A stretch of DNA of 64,000 nucleotides, from positions 568,001-632,000 of the forward strand of contig JAFEUB010000798.1 in the NCBI GenBank assembly GCA_024529925.1, written 5' to 3'. The notes beneath the pieces were generated by a model, which was not told the DNA's origin, did no database searches, and saw only the letters and a list, made by a program, of their open reading frames with translations. Origin of the DNA: Ophthalmolycus amberensis (lineage: Eukaryota; Chordata; Actinopteri; Perciformes; Zoarcidae). Position 1 is the first letter of the stretch. Every line of letters starts with the position of its first letter. The position numbers were made by a program, and so were the translations under genes. This document shows, piece by piece, positions 23,708 through 36,002 of the stretch.

Positions 23708-26700
23708 ATGGGACGCCTGTTTCTGCTCCTGGTTGTCACTCTCTCCCTCACCTGCCAGGTAGGTCCAATAAGAGTGCATGATGATGTTAAAGGCTATTAC
23801 AAACGCACATCGTGTGTGTGTTTGTATCATTTTACGGCTGTAAAAAAAGTTTTTAAATACTTTGTACTTAACTTTTCAAACATCTTGAAGTAACCTGTTT
23901 TATAAACACGCTGGGCTGGTTGTGTGTTTTAGGTTTTGTGCTCCGGAGTGTTTGAGCTGAAGCTGCAGGAGTTCCTCAACAAGAAAGGGATACCGGGGAA
24001 CTCTAACTGCTGCCCCGGAGGATCTGCTCATCCGCAGGGCAGTAACCAGCAGTGTGAGTGCAAGACCTTCTTTCGGGTTTGTCTGAAGCATTACCAGGCT
24101 AACGTCTCCCCCGAGCCTCCCTGCACCTATGGCGGTGCTGTGACTCCCGTCCTCGGCTCCAACTCCTTCCAGGTGCCGGAGACCAACGCGGACAGCTTCA
24201 CCAACCCAATTCACTTCCCGTTCGCCTTCACATGGCCGGTAAGTGTTCTTATAAACACCTTATGTGAAACATTATTTGAAATACGGTATTCCTGTCAGAT
24301 TATTGTAAAACTATTGTTTTAACCGCATTTAAAATGTTTTGTGTGCGTGTAGTGTTTGTGTCATGTCGTTTTTTTTAATTATGATTTATGTCACATGTTT
24401 AAGTAGTAATGGGAACTGTTAGGCTGTGAAGTTACTACTGTCTTACTCCATTGGGACATATTAGCTTTGAAGAGTGCAAAACGCAACAGATGCTCCCAAA
24501 CTCAACACTTGTGAGGGTCTTTGTCAGCACTGTGTGAGAGGGGCTATTGTAGTATTTCTGTGCTCTTTGGTAGGATAACACGGGGAGGGGAGGAGGGCGA
24601 GTGTGTGTGTCTGTGAGAAGAGGAGGGGGTGTCACCAAACGCTCCTCTCCTCCGACCAGGCGTGGTGGGAAATTTAACATCCTCTGAGTTGGCACATCAT
24701 TGGCAGCGCAGCGTGAAATTCCGCCTCGTTTGGTTTTACGGCGGTGTCAGAGTGTGATAGTAGCAGGGGTGTGAAAAAAGGAGCAGGTAGTATCCCTTAT
24801 TAGGCCCCTAATCAACACGGGAATTAGGCTGTGAAGTTTATTGGGAGGCCTCCTAATGGCCCTCTGCTGCTCTGCGGAGGGAGGGAGGCCTCCAGGCCGA
24901 GCAGCTGTTGACTCTCTCTCTCTCTGTCTCTCCTCAGGGGACGTTTTCACTGATCATTGAAGCTCTGCACACTGACTCCCTGGACGACCTGACAACAGGT
25001 GGGTGACAGCCAGAAAAGGCAGCAGTGTAACTCAAAGACAGGCCAGAAGGCTAATGGTGGCCCTGTTTCACAGTTACATGTTTTTCACTTAGTGCTCAGT
25101 CATTAGTGCTAAACAGGGCAACACAGAGTTGAATGAATGTTAGAGAACAGTATGCTGAGAGCAAATTCCATACACTTCTTTCAGACATATATATTCATGT
25201 AGCCTTCTACATAATAACATTATAATAAATAACTTGATTTGAAGGCAGTATATGTGCCACACTTCTCTACAGCTGGAGGTGTATTTATCATCAAAAGATA
25301 AAGGCCACCCACAGATTTTGCAGGTGCCAGTTGAGATTTGCCCCTGCAGTGTGATATTCACTTAATGTAATCTTAATGTCATGCTCTTATCGCTAATGAT
25401 GACTAACTGACCACAACATGGGAGTGTGTGTGTGTCTGCGGTGGTGGAGATAGTGAAAAATCTGGCAGTCACCAGAAGTAACCTATCAACCTATTTCTAA
25501 ATGAGAAGACACAATGCACATTTTAAAATGTTTTTTTATTTTTATTTTGTTCAGGCAGCAGCATCCACCACTTTACTTTCTTGGAACCAGACAAAAAGTA
25601 TTATCATTCCGGCATTAAACCTCATGCCCAAATAGAAGGCCAAACAAAGAAATCTTCATTATAAAAATAATACAGAGATCTTAGGTCTCGTAAACAAATT
25701 AGATAAGTGTCATAATTTGACAATGACAAGGTATCACCCCCCTTGTGCACCTGTGTTTCAGAACATCATGCTGTTAGCACTCAATCATAACACTAACAGA
25801 AATAACATGACAAATAACAAGCTGCGTTATTGACTTTTGCAGACAACCCGGAGCGTCTGATCAGCAGGATCACGACTCAGCGTCACCTCACTGTGGGAGA
25901 AGAGTGGTACAAGGATCTGCAGACAGCCGGCAGAACTGAGCTGCGTTACTCCTACCGCTTCCTGTGTGATGAGCACTACTACGGCGACGGCTGCTCCGTC
26001 TTCTGCCGGCCCAGAGACGATGCTTTTGGGCACTTCACCTGCGGCGAGCGCGGGGAGATCATATGCAACTCTGGCTGGAAGGGACAATACTGCACTGAAT
26101 GTAAGTGTGTTTGCTTATCAATGTGCCCCAATACACGAGGTATAATAAAACATGCTTTTCATTCGTCATGGCTCAGAGAGCTGAAGAATGCATTTTTTAA
26201 CTCTCACAACTAAGGCGCTATATATTAACACTTATGAGGCAAAGATTTTCTGGATTTCTGAAAAGTAATTTTCAAAGTTAACCACTTGCCTATCTTTATT
26301 GTTGAGGGACTTTTTTCACCTCCTAATGCAGGGCCCGTGTGCAACAGGCGTCAGTTCGTTATCCCATAGCACCAGAGGCCTCCATTCTAATGAGCCGCAG
26401 TGGCTCCTCAGTAATTCACACGCCGCGTGCCTTCCATTAGACCACTGGGGCCTCCTCACCCCAAACCTCCTCCCCGATTGGCCAAGTGGGGGTCCTGTAT
26501 TGTTGCTGCTCGGACTGGTGATTGGCCGAGCAGGGTTGTGTATTGTTGTGGAGGGGGCAGCTGCTCGGTGAGAGGAGACAATGGAGCAGCTGTCTGATGG
26601 TTAGCTCCACACAGACCAGCTGGCCCTGGAGGGAGGAGGAGGGGAGTGAGGAGAGACGGGAGGAGCGGAGGAGGGAAAGGATGAATTTAGAAGAGGAAGA

Positions 26701-27155
26701 GGAGAGAAGGAGAAGAAGAGAGGGGATAGGTTGATTGAAGCCGAAGGGAGGAGGATCAGAAGTAGGAGGGTAGAAAGGGGGGAGAGAAGGAGAGGGGCCA
26801 AGGGTGAGAAAAGGGACTTCTGACCCACAGTCAAGGGGAGAAAGGAGGCTTTGTGTGGGATGCTTTTGTGTTGGAGAGAAACCATGTTAAAGGAGAGGGC
26901 TTGTTGGCCGGTTCCCCCGTTTGGTGAACAAAGTTGCCTGTAGACTGTTGAAGCTGAAAGGTAACATTTTTAGCAACTTTTGCAGCATTGAAGAGACCAA
27001 CACATCTCAGCCGGTGGTCAGGAACGACCTGATGACCGTCAAGGTTTTATCCTTTTCCACTTTAGCAGCTAAGTTTGGTCCAGTGTGTCTTTAACTACCA
27101 AACATGAGCCACTGGGTTTATGAGGCCTCTATGGCAGACAGACAGACAGACAGGC

Positions 27156-27208
<53 letters not shown>

Positions 27209-29915
27209 GGTGAGCAGGTAAACTAATTGTAGCGACACAGGTCAACAGACAGGCTGAAAGACAAACAGATAAGAAGGTCGAGGCGCCAGCCAGACAGGCA
27301 GGCAGCTGTTTCAAAAAGCCCTCTGTGAATGGGAGACTGATAGAGGGCAAACACATGTTTCCAACACTGGATTTCCCATGATTCACCTGTCACTGTCTGT
27401 TTCCTCCCTGCAGCAATCTGTCTTCCTGGTTGTGGTGAAGAACATGGCTTTTGTGATAAACCTGGAGAGTGCAAGTAAGTCACGCTGACAATGAAAATCT
27501 ATTCTTCATATCTGGGAGTTGCCCAGATGAATAGACAGATCTATTGTTATTAACAATATTTAATGAATTTTGTGTTCCCAGGTGTCGAGTGGGCTTCAGT
27601 GGGCGTTACTGTGATGACTGCATCCGTTACCCAGGCTGCCTCCATGGTACTTGCCAACAGCCCTGGCAATGTAACTGCCAGGAGGGATGGGGTGGGCTCT
27701 TCTGCAACCAGGGTGAGTTTACTGAGAGATGTACTACTTTGCTGGCACTCAATCTGCCCTCTTTTCTTCATATTTAGGCTGTATCATTTATGAATGTTGC
27801 TCCTTGTTGATGTTTCCAGATCTGAACTACTGTACACACCACAAGCCCTGTATTAATGGAGCCACCTGTACCAACACTGGCCAGGGCAGCTACACTTGTT
27901 CCTGTCTGCCTGGATACACGGGTGCCGGTTGTGAAATCCAGGTCAACGAATGTTCTGGAAACCCCTGTCGCAATGGAGGCAGCTGCACTGTGAGTGTCAA
28001 TGAAGAGAAGTGATGTGTTGATAAAAACAAGTATATTCACTGAATCAAGCCTGTGTGTAACCACTGTTTACATTATCTCCATTATAGGATAGCGATAACG
28101 GCTATAAGTGCACCTGCCCACCCGGTTTCTATGGCACCAACTGTGAGTTAAGCGCCAATACCTGTGCAGATGGGCCTTGCTTCAATGGCGGGCGTTGCGC
28201 TGACAACCCTGAAGGTGGCTACTTCTGTCAGTGCCCGATGGGTTACGCTGGCTTCAACTGCGAGAAGAAAATCGACCACTGCTCCTCCAACCCCTGTTTA
28301 AATGGTATGTTGCCCTCTGTGTTTGTAAGCTCACCTACAATCAAACATAAAGCTAGAATTAAAATAACTCGGGACTAATCCTCGCTCTTTGTCTTGATCC
28401 CTCTCCCCTCTGCAGGTGCAGAATGTGTGGATCTGGTGAACTCCTACCTTTGTCAGTGTCCTGAGGGATTTTCAGGTCAAAACTGTGAGGACAGCAGCAG
28501 TATCTCTGGATTCTGTCTGTCCTTCCCTTGTCAGAACGGTGGGACGTGTCAGGAGGAAGTGAACGGCTACACCTGTACCTGCCCTCCAGGTATGAGAGCA
28601 GAATAATGTTTACATTATTTGTTTTTATGTAGCTTCAGCATAGCTTTGTTCTAGAGTCTTAAACTCTGCTTCTTCTTTAGGATATACTGGCGAAAACTGC
28701 AGCTCCCCCATCTCCCGCTGCCATCACAACCCCTGCCACAATGGCGCCACCTGCTATGAGCGTGGTGGTCGCTACGTGTGCGCCTGTGTGCCCGGCTATG
28801 GCGGTCACAACTGCCAGTTCCTCTTACCAGAGGTTCCCAGGGGTCAGCCGGTGGTGGATGGACCGGATCGGCGTTATTCTTTCCCAGAAAATGAAAATAT
28901 TGAAGACGAGGAGGATGACGACAGTGGATTCCCCTGGACCGCTGTGTGTGCCGGCGTCTTCCTCGTTCTTGTGATTCTGATCGGCTGCTCAGTGCTGGTG
29001 GTCTACATTCGGGTCAAACTGCAGGAGAGGCACGGTCACCACAGCGACAGTGTCCACAGCGACAGCCACGAGACCATGAACAACCTGACAACCACCAACA
29101 ATTGTCTCCGCAGTGACAAGGAACTGTGCACTATGATGACAACGTCAATTAAAAACACCAACAAGAAGGTGGATTACCATTCGGACCTCGATGGGTCACT
29201 GGGGGGTCTTAGTGGAATCAGTGGGCTCAACGGATCAGAGAAGAACGGCTTTAAGACCCGCTACCCCAGTGTGGAGTACAACCTGGTCCATGAGCTCCGG
29301 CCTGAAGAGCTGTCGCTGTGTAAAGAAGAGGAGCGTGATGAGCCAGAGGTTAAATGTGAAATGTTTGATGAGGCTGACTCGGAGGAAAGATACAGGAAGA
29401 GACAAAACAGGTACATACAAAATATACATTTACATGGGTAGACTGCTTGGAAAATTGTGCATGCATTAAACTGCACGGATAAAAATGTCGGCCTAGATGC
29501 AGGGATAGCATGTGTTGTGTGAAGGACGACGTTTCTGAATCTGTTTTTTTTTCCTCTTCGTCCCACAGTGACGCATCAGAAATGAAACAAGTAGACGAGT
29601 CACCGAGCTGCAGCGAAGCAAAATATCAGTCGTCCAGCGATCACGCAGCAAGTGATCTTAAATACCAGTCAACCAATGACGTCAAATACCAGTCAACCAG
29701 TGATGTTGAATACCACAGTTCCAGTGACAGCAGGTACCAGTGTACCAACGGCACCAAATACCAGTCCGTCTACGTCATGTCGGACCAAAAAGATGAATGT
29801 ATCATTGCTACGGAGGTGAGTACACAAAAATAGAATAATCTGCCCGACAAATATACCAAATAATTGTATTAATTACCAACCACTGATTATTCTTCTCTCT
29901 GTATTACAGGTATGA
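23708..29915 (+). CDS. dld: Delta-type Notch ligand, DLL1 class (deltaD-like); 12 coding exons, 803 aa
   Basis: Exons: 23708-23758, 23933-24238, 24938-24998, 25843-26100, 27414-27474, 27582-27712, 27820-27989, 28088-28304, 28416-28589, 28681-29410, 29569-29815, 29910-29915. All are GT/AG and in phase. Signal peptide about 1-20; MNNL domain starting SGVFELKLQEF; DSL domain C181-C223 (CDEHYYGDGCSVFCRPRDD); eight EGF repeats from about 226 to 521; transmembrane helix about 562-586 (WTAVCAGVFLVLVILIGCSV); lysine/tyrosine-rich intracellular tail ending ATEV, a PDZ ligand. It activates Notch on neighbouring cells in somitogenesis and neurogenesis. The juxtamembrane stretch and NLVHEL motif look closer to zebrafish DeltaD than DeltaA. 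The gene is about 80 residues longer than typical DLL1, partly from a tail repeat. Final Val and stop sit on their own exon. Confidence 0.95.
24430..24937 (+). promoter_or_regulatory. dld: Candidate control element in Delta intron 2
   Basis: Contains a GTGGGAA RBPJ-type site (24665-24671), several homeodomain-type CCTAAT/AATTAGG motifs including the inverted pair ATTAGG-CC-CCTAAT, and an E-box CAGCTG near 24901. Motif clustering only; conservation not tested. Confidence 0.35.
25843..26100 (+). other. dld: Exon encoding the DSL domain of the Delta ligand
   Basis: Residues 140-225 on a single exon. It includes the Notch-binding DSL cysteine pattern (C181, C190, C194, C206, C214, C223) and the NPERLISRITTQRHLTVGEE stretch before it. 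All expected cysteines are present. Confidence 0.9.
26476..26592 (+). promoter_or_regulatory. dld: Candidate intronic Delta enhancer core
   Basis: Two copies of a module: GATTGGCC (26476-26483; 26520-26527) followed by Sox-type ATTGTTG (26499-26505; 26542-26548). Then come E-box CAGCTG (26558-26563), ACAATGG (26578-26584) and a second CAGCTG (26587-26592). SoxB1 and proneural bHLH factors are established regulators of Delta genes. The assignment here is inference from motifs. Confidence 0.4.
27135..27209. repeat. CAGA tetranucleotide microsatellite
   Basis: About 18 CAGA units with one CAGG variant, in Delta intron 4. Confidence 0.95.
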
Positions 29916-31535
29916 TACCAGTCCAGACCAGATCAGACCAGTTTCCTGTGGTTGATGGCGGTCCACACACACCAGCCCTGAGCAGTAGAGCTCAGCTTGT
30001 CTCCAGGAGGTTTTACTCCTGCTGTTTGCTGCTGTTCCCTGGGATTTACCTGAGGACTTTGCGCCAAGGTGCTACTGAGCCAACACAGAGTCAGTACCGA
30101 CTTGGCAAGGACTTAGTACTACAGTAGTACTACGGGTGAATACTTGACATTTTTGAGCTGCGATGGATGTCTAATGCTGACTCAGCGCTATGGATGAAGC
30201 AACAGAAGACAGTGCTAGCTCTCGTACAAACTTTGTACAGAAACGGTGCTGAGCGAGAACTCATGCAGCAGTGGAAGATTTACTGCTTGTCCCAGGATGA
30301 ACTGTGGAGTATTGACTTGGCTGTTGACCGATGATATTGTTGTACTGTGGAGTACTGGTTGAATGAACAGTGTAGTACCTTTGGAGTACTGAGAACTTTT
30401 GAAGTACAGTTGTAGTACTGTTATGTGCCGTGGTTTTACGACGCAGTGTAAAAGCTGTTGTGGATATGCAACAGTTCATGTTCTGTGCAGTGCTGCAGAG
30501 TAAAGGATGAAGTAATAGGAGTAGTCCCTGTACTTCACTAGTACTGCAGCTGTTGCTTGCTGTATGTCCACGTATTGTTAAGAATTAATTAAAATCTCAA
30601 TTGGAGCTTTTCCTGACAAAACAAAAGTAAAATCAGTGGGACTTCTACAGCAGCTGCTGCATCTTTAGCTTTGCAGCACTGACAGACACAGTGTTGGCTG
30701 AGCTGGTTCTCAGCAGAAAATAGAGAACTGAAGACTCCAGTAGTGACTGCAGATCGATCCAACATGGATCCTGTTGGGCCATACTGGCCTCCTGACCCCT
30801 GAAGGTTGTGATACACAGGGCAATGTTTTGGGCAGGGCATCTTAGGAAACACAGCAATCAGCACAAGAGAACGAACAAAGGATGAAACAAATCAGACAAA
30901 ACATATAGGAAGTGTAATTATTCAATGACATCATTTTTCCTTTGGCCGCAATTTATTGACAAAATTACCTAAGTTGCTCACTAAATTCTCCTCTAATGAT
31001 GCTGTTGTGTTTCCAAGCAAGCTGAGCTATCAAGGACTAGTCTTAACTGCCAAGACCTCATTGCACTATGGAGGTGTGTGTGTGTGTGTGCGTATGAGTG
31101 TGTGTACAGAAGAGGAGATGATACCTGTGTGTGGTGTCAAATGTATGCACTGCCCACTCCCGCTCCCGTCACTCCCAGTCTTCCACTATTAGCCAATTAT
31201 AGGACACCATCACTCTGCCTGCCGTTGGTTAGGATTATTTGTTTTTATTTGATATCTAAAGAAAGATGTATTCTTTTAATTTAATAATGTAATTATTGTG
31301 TTTCATCTTGTTGTGAATTTTTTTGTTAAACATGTTATAATTTAAGCTGAATTGTTTTTATTTGGCAGATAATGTATGTATGTAAGTATGTATGTATGCA
31401 TGTATGTGTTAGGCACTTGAGACCCCTGTGACTGTGTTGTATTTAAGAGAAAAGTCGTATGTACAGAGCCTGTCATTTTTATTACTGGAAATCAGCGCAA
31501 TATTTTTCCAAAATAAAAGAGGAAGGAAATATAGC
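29916..31535 (+). other. dld: Delta 3' UTR
   Basis: Runs from the TGA (29913-29915) to a consensus AATAAA at 31512-31517, placing cleavage near 31,535. Contains a GTAC-dense stretch (30095-30545), a TG tract (31075-31091) and a TATG-type repeat (31376-31405). Confidence 0.65.
31512..31517 (+). terminator. dld: Delta polyadenylation signal
   Basis: AATAAA in an AT-rich context 1.6 kb after the stop codon. It is the best polyadenylation signal I found in the interval after the stop. Confidence 0.6.
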
Positions 31536-31828
31536 ATGTCTGGTGTCGAGTGATTTTCAACTTATATTAATATGTGGTTGCTTTTTCTTAGTAAAGATTA
31601 CATTTACAAGAAGAACAAATAGACAGTAGCTTTCCATTACAGTAATATATGTTCATATCACAACCAAGGCTTTTAGCTTTAGGAGCTTTACGTCGTAAAA
31701 GATGACAAAACAAAAATATTAGCGTCATATGAAGCTATTTTTACATTTGTAATTCCTTACAGGGCAATCTAGCAAATTGAAGCTGATAGATTTGTTCTCT
31801 CTAAGTGATAGTGTGTTGGTATTTGCAT

Positions 31829-31830
<2 letters not shown>

Positions 31831-31870
<40 letters not shown>
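31831..31870. repeat. TG microsatellite
   Basis: 20 uninterrupted TG units. Confidence 0.95.
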
Positions 31871-31871
<1 letters not shown>

Positions 31872-32013
31872 CGTCTGACGCAGCAGAAGACTGTCTCCTT
31901 GTGGAACCACTAAATGAGACAAAGACACACCCCGTAATCATAGACCGCTTAGCTAGCCTCCTCTGAGGCCAGAGCCATCTCTTTGTGTGTAAGTGTTTGT
32001 GTGTGAGTGGAAG

Positions 32014-32015
<2 letters not shown>

Positions 32016-32063
<48 letters not shown>
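32016..32063. repeat. TG microsatellite
   Basis: About 24 TG units. Confidence 0.95.
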
Positions 32064-32065
<2 letters not shown>

Positions 32066-32256
32066 ATGTGCATGGCTACGTATGTGTGTTTATATCAGTC
32101 TGTGTGTTGATTTACTTGTGAATGAATGTTTTTGTTCTCTATACATGAGCATCAGTGCTTGTGTGTGTGATCTTGTTTTAAGCAGAGGGATATTTATAGC
32201 TGAAGAGAGAAACCACCAGTCTGGATTTAGTCCCGGTTGCCCGTGCCTGACTACTC

Positions 32257-32260
<4 letters not shown>

Positions 32261-32302
<42 letters not shown>

Positions 32303-32313
32303 TGTGTGTGTGT
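32261..32313. repeat. TG microsatellite
   Basis: TG array with a single TC interruption near its end. Confidence 0.95.
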
Positions 32314-33575
32314 CATTTAGCAACCACTGGGAGTGTAGCAGTAATCATCAAAGAAACTCATCTGGTTCGCGGTCTCATATAAACACACACACACGCACAC
32401 AAGACGGTGAAATTGGATGACAGATGATCAGAAATTTGCCACAATTACAGAAGACAAGGTCTATTAAGTGTCGACATTAGCACACCAACGCACATACACA
32501 CTACACACACACACACGCACGGACACATACACATAAACACAGGTCATGGCCTTGCTGACAAACGTAAATTCATTGGAAATGAGATCAAGTTAAGTTAATT
32601 TATTCCTTTATATACCGTAATGATAGAGAGTCACATTATATGAAAGTCAAGTTACAGACCGACATGTTGGAGCAGTGGCCTGTCCAGTTGTTGTAGACAC
32701 GGGGAAAGACTGCGACTGTGACTGCTCAAAAAGTATTTGCTTGTATTACACAAGCGGCAGGCAGTTGTTAGCACATACCATGCTAAGCTTTTTAACTTAA
32801 CTTTTTTTCAGTGCCACAATAGCTTTTCGCTGAGTTGGAAAATCACAGGAGACAGGCTTAAAGCTGGTCCTTTGTTGTTGTTAGGCTGTCCTCCGGCCCC
32901 GAACAGTCGCACACACTCACATCCTCCCTCTCTGCATCTCTCTGGTGTCAATAGTCAGACAAAGCCCTGGTCACTGGCTGCCATATGCCGCCCCACTGCA
33001 CATAAAGCACAGCACTCTTTGAACTTCTAAAGGGGGAAATCAAAACTTATTCAGGGTAAAATATATATATATATTATAAATGTTTATTACATCAGACACA
33101 TATTCACACAGACTTGTTTTTCCTTTCCACATGGTGCTCAACAGTTCAGTCTGTTTCTACAGTCCTGTTAGTTTTTAAGGAAATGTATACATTTTACCAT
33201 AATCTGTAATGCAGGATTTAGAATCTAAATTATTAAGTAAAGAAAACATTGATGACTGTTTAATAGCAACACCAACAACAAAAGCAACGCAAAATGTGAC
33301 ACACAAATTTGAAATATACGCAAATATGTGTGTCGGATAATATATTGTCTCTTTTACTCTCCTCCCTCTTTCTCTCCACGCACACACACTTTTTATTCTG
33401 ACAGGGAGTAGGCAGGACCGGAGCTAATCCAGAGAACAGGCTGTTTAAGTGTGTCTCTGCTATAATCTGATTAATCGGTCCATTCATACGCTCCTCTTCT
33501 CTCCTCTCACAGATCTGTTTGAATGTATATGTGTGTGTGTCAGTGTGTAAGCATACACGTCAATGATCGTTGGTT

Positions 33576-33577
<2 letters not shown>

Positions 33578-33613
<36 letters not shown>

Positions 33614-33650
33614 TATATGAGAGAGAGAGAGGAGAGAGAGAGAGAGGGAC
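33578..33650. repeat. TG array followed by GA array
   Basis: A TG run passes through GTATGTGTGTATATGA into a GAGAGA run. This is a compound microsatellite. Confidence 0.9.
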
Positions 33651-33718
33651 AAATGGGGAAGAAGAGAGCCTACACTTTGCCACTGACCCTTCTTTTGTCC
33701 ACACACTGGTCACCTGTC

Positions 33719-33793
33719 ACACACACACACACGCATACACACACAAACACACACATGCACACACATGCACACACATGCACACACATGCACACA
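33719..33793. repeat. CA tract with 10-bp ACACACATGC minisatellite
   Basis: CA-rich DNA that becomes a regular 10-base repeat (four to five copies of ACACACATGC). There are no spacers, so it is not a CRISPR array. Confidence 0.9.
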
Positions 33794-33984
33794 ACAGTAC
33801 TTTGCAGAAAGTTGAAGCTGAAGAAACTGGGGCGCCCTCTTGTTATTGGGGGTTATGGTGCCGGTCAAGGACCGCAACATCCTTTGTTGCATGTTGTTCC
33901 CCATCTTTGTCGCCCACTCATTTCTTGTCAGCCCTCTCATGAAGGCATAAATAAATATTCAGTATATAATATATATTTCTACAT

Positions 33985-34094
33985 TTGCATGTCGAAGTGT
34001 CCTTCGCCAAAGATACTGAACCGCAAATTGGTGTCTGTGTGAGCATTAGTTTAAATCTTGATGAGCAGGTGGATCCTTGTATGGCCATCAGCAT

Positions 34095-34163
<69 letters not shown>

Positions 34164-34255
34164 GCTGAATGTTGACATGTAGTGTACAGAGCTTTGAGGG
34201 AGCTGAAGACAAGAAGGGCACTATATAAAAAAATGCAACATTTACCATTTACTGA
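33985..34255 (+). mobile_element. Fish interspersed repeat tail with internal TG expansion
   Basis: ATGTCGAAGTGTCCTTCGCC, GATACTGAACCGCAAATTG, GACATGTAGTGTACAGAGC and CACTATATAAA...CATTTACCATTT occur in the order seen in a very common teleost repeat, probably the 3' part of a SINE/LINE. A 64-bp TG array (34096-34159) has grown inside it. Confidence 0.6.
34096..34159. repeat. TG microsatellite
   Basis: About 32 uninterrupted TG units. Confidence 0.95.
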
Positions 34256-36000
34256 ACATTTACATAAACAGACATCTATATAAAGGGCAGTCGTGAGGGG
34301 AATAGTGCATTTTAATATTGGTGCGTAGGTTGAACCTACTAGCTAACATCACAACAGCTATCGTGCTGATTAATGATACCTCCATCTTCTCGTGTTGCTG
34401 AGGATGTGAGAGAAAGGTGAGCTCAGATTTATCAAGCAGTCGTTAGCAGTAGTTTACACTGAGAGGAGATTTGCACCAAACATCAAGAGAGAACACAACT
34501 AATTAGCACCGTAAAACTCTAAAACTCAAAGTCAAAACCTGATTCAGTTTTGGTTTATTATGGAGCCGTCCTTCCTGAAGAAGAGGCCCCAATCTGTACC
34601 TGCAAATACCTGAACAACCATGTAGGAAGCAATGTTCTACAAGACAAACTAAGTAAACCTCATAATAAAAGGATCACAGGCTTCGTGGAGTCATTATTGG
34701 ATTAAATGTGGTATAAAAAGGCCATTAATAACCACTACAGATGCAGTTATTTGTACATGTGTGAGACTTGATGTAGACATTTCCTGGCTACAGATATAAC
34801 ATAATGTAACATGTGACAGTATCCATGGTATTCACACATTGAATTTGTGATTCTTCTTCTGTCGTTTTATCTCGAGACAGTTATCGTACTAGGAAACTTT
34901 GCCCTTCTGTTTCTGGCCGACTGGTGTCATTTCATTTCATTTATTTTATTTAAAAGGGACCATGTACAGTTTAAACATGAATGTCTCCATTCGATGCACT
35001 GTACCAGATTGTAGCTTAAGCTAATTTGCATCTGTGTTGTGTGTTGTGTGTCATTTGTGTTGTATTTGCTTTAGTTACTAATGCTTGAGATTCTAGTTTG
35101 AATATGCCACCTGACCACAAAATACACAACGTAAACACAAAAGTCTTTTCTACAAGTTGATAGATTAGTCTTCATGTCTTCACTTTTTTTGTTGAACCAG
35201 CATCATAACAGCGACTCACTGACTTTACATCTCTTCTCCCCTCTTGTTTTTTTATTAGCTTTTCAATTTGTCCCCACACCAACTCAGCATCACTTTTTTA
35301 GGGCCAAATCTTGTGGGAAAACAGAGATTTCTCTCTCAGCCATCCTCCATTGTTGAGTTTGAACAAACGAAGTGACCACAGCAGCCCGAGTCACACAATG
35401 ACAGACAGCTTATTCAGCTACTTCATCTGTCGCAGCTCCCCAGGGACCAGGCTGTGATCTTTTCCCAGAGCTCCATCTCTCTCTCTTTCACATACTACTT
35501 CTCCCCCTTCTTCTTCTTCCTTCTTCCTCTTTCCCTGATTGTCTCTCTCCTCTGACTCTGTTAATATCTGCACAGCATGACTGTATCAAATTTATTTTAC
35601 TTTTCTAAAGTTAATGGACTATATTCTTTATTGAAATCATAGTTTTGGGGGGTATAACAGTTAATCGAAGCACTTAAAACTGAACACATTCCTCAACTGT
35701 CGTTGAGTAGATGTTAGCACTTTGTTTATATTTAGTTTATTGACATTCATCGCTGGGGATTAAAGTGGTTGTAAAGACAGAGTCATTCCTTCAGAGACAC
35801 CAGCTTCCATCAGTGCCTTCTGGTCATTACTGGTGCATCGTGGGAACAGCTTGGCGAGGACAATGATTGGCTAGAACAAAGAAGCTGGGGGGGGCAACAC
35901 AAAGGACACGCCCACTGCATGATGGGAACGAACAGCAGAGGAAGCAGATGTTGCCACAGTGGACACACAGGAGGGGAGCGAGAGAGAGAGGCAGCAGATG

Positions 36001-36002
36001 TC

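Larger units (their letters stand above)
26101..27413 (+). other. dld: Delta intron 4
   Basis: A 1.3 kb intron. It holds a Sox/CCAAT/E-box cluster (26476-26592), a purine-rich GGAGGA stretch (about 26625-26880) and a CAGA tetranucleotide array (27135-27209). Confidence 0.8.

Noticed and set aside
33745..33793. Regular 10-bp repeat considered as a CRISPR-like array
   Set aside because: Repeats are directly adjacent with no unique spacers, and the genome is a vertebrate's. It is a minisatellite.
31801..34248. Several ORFs made of THTHTH or CVCVCV runs
   Set aside because: Translations of CA/TG microsatellites, not proteins.
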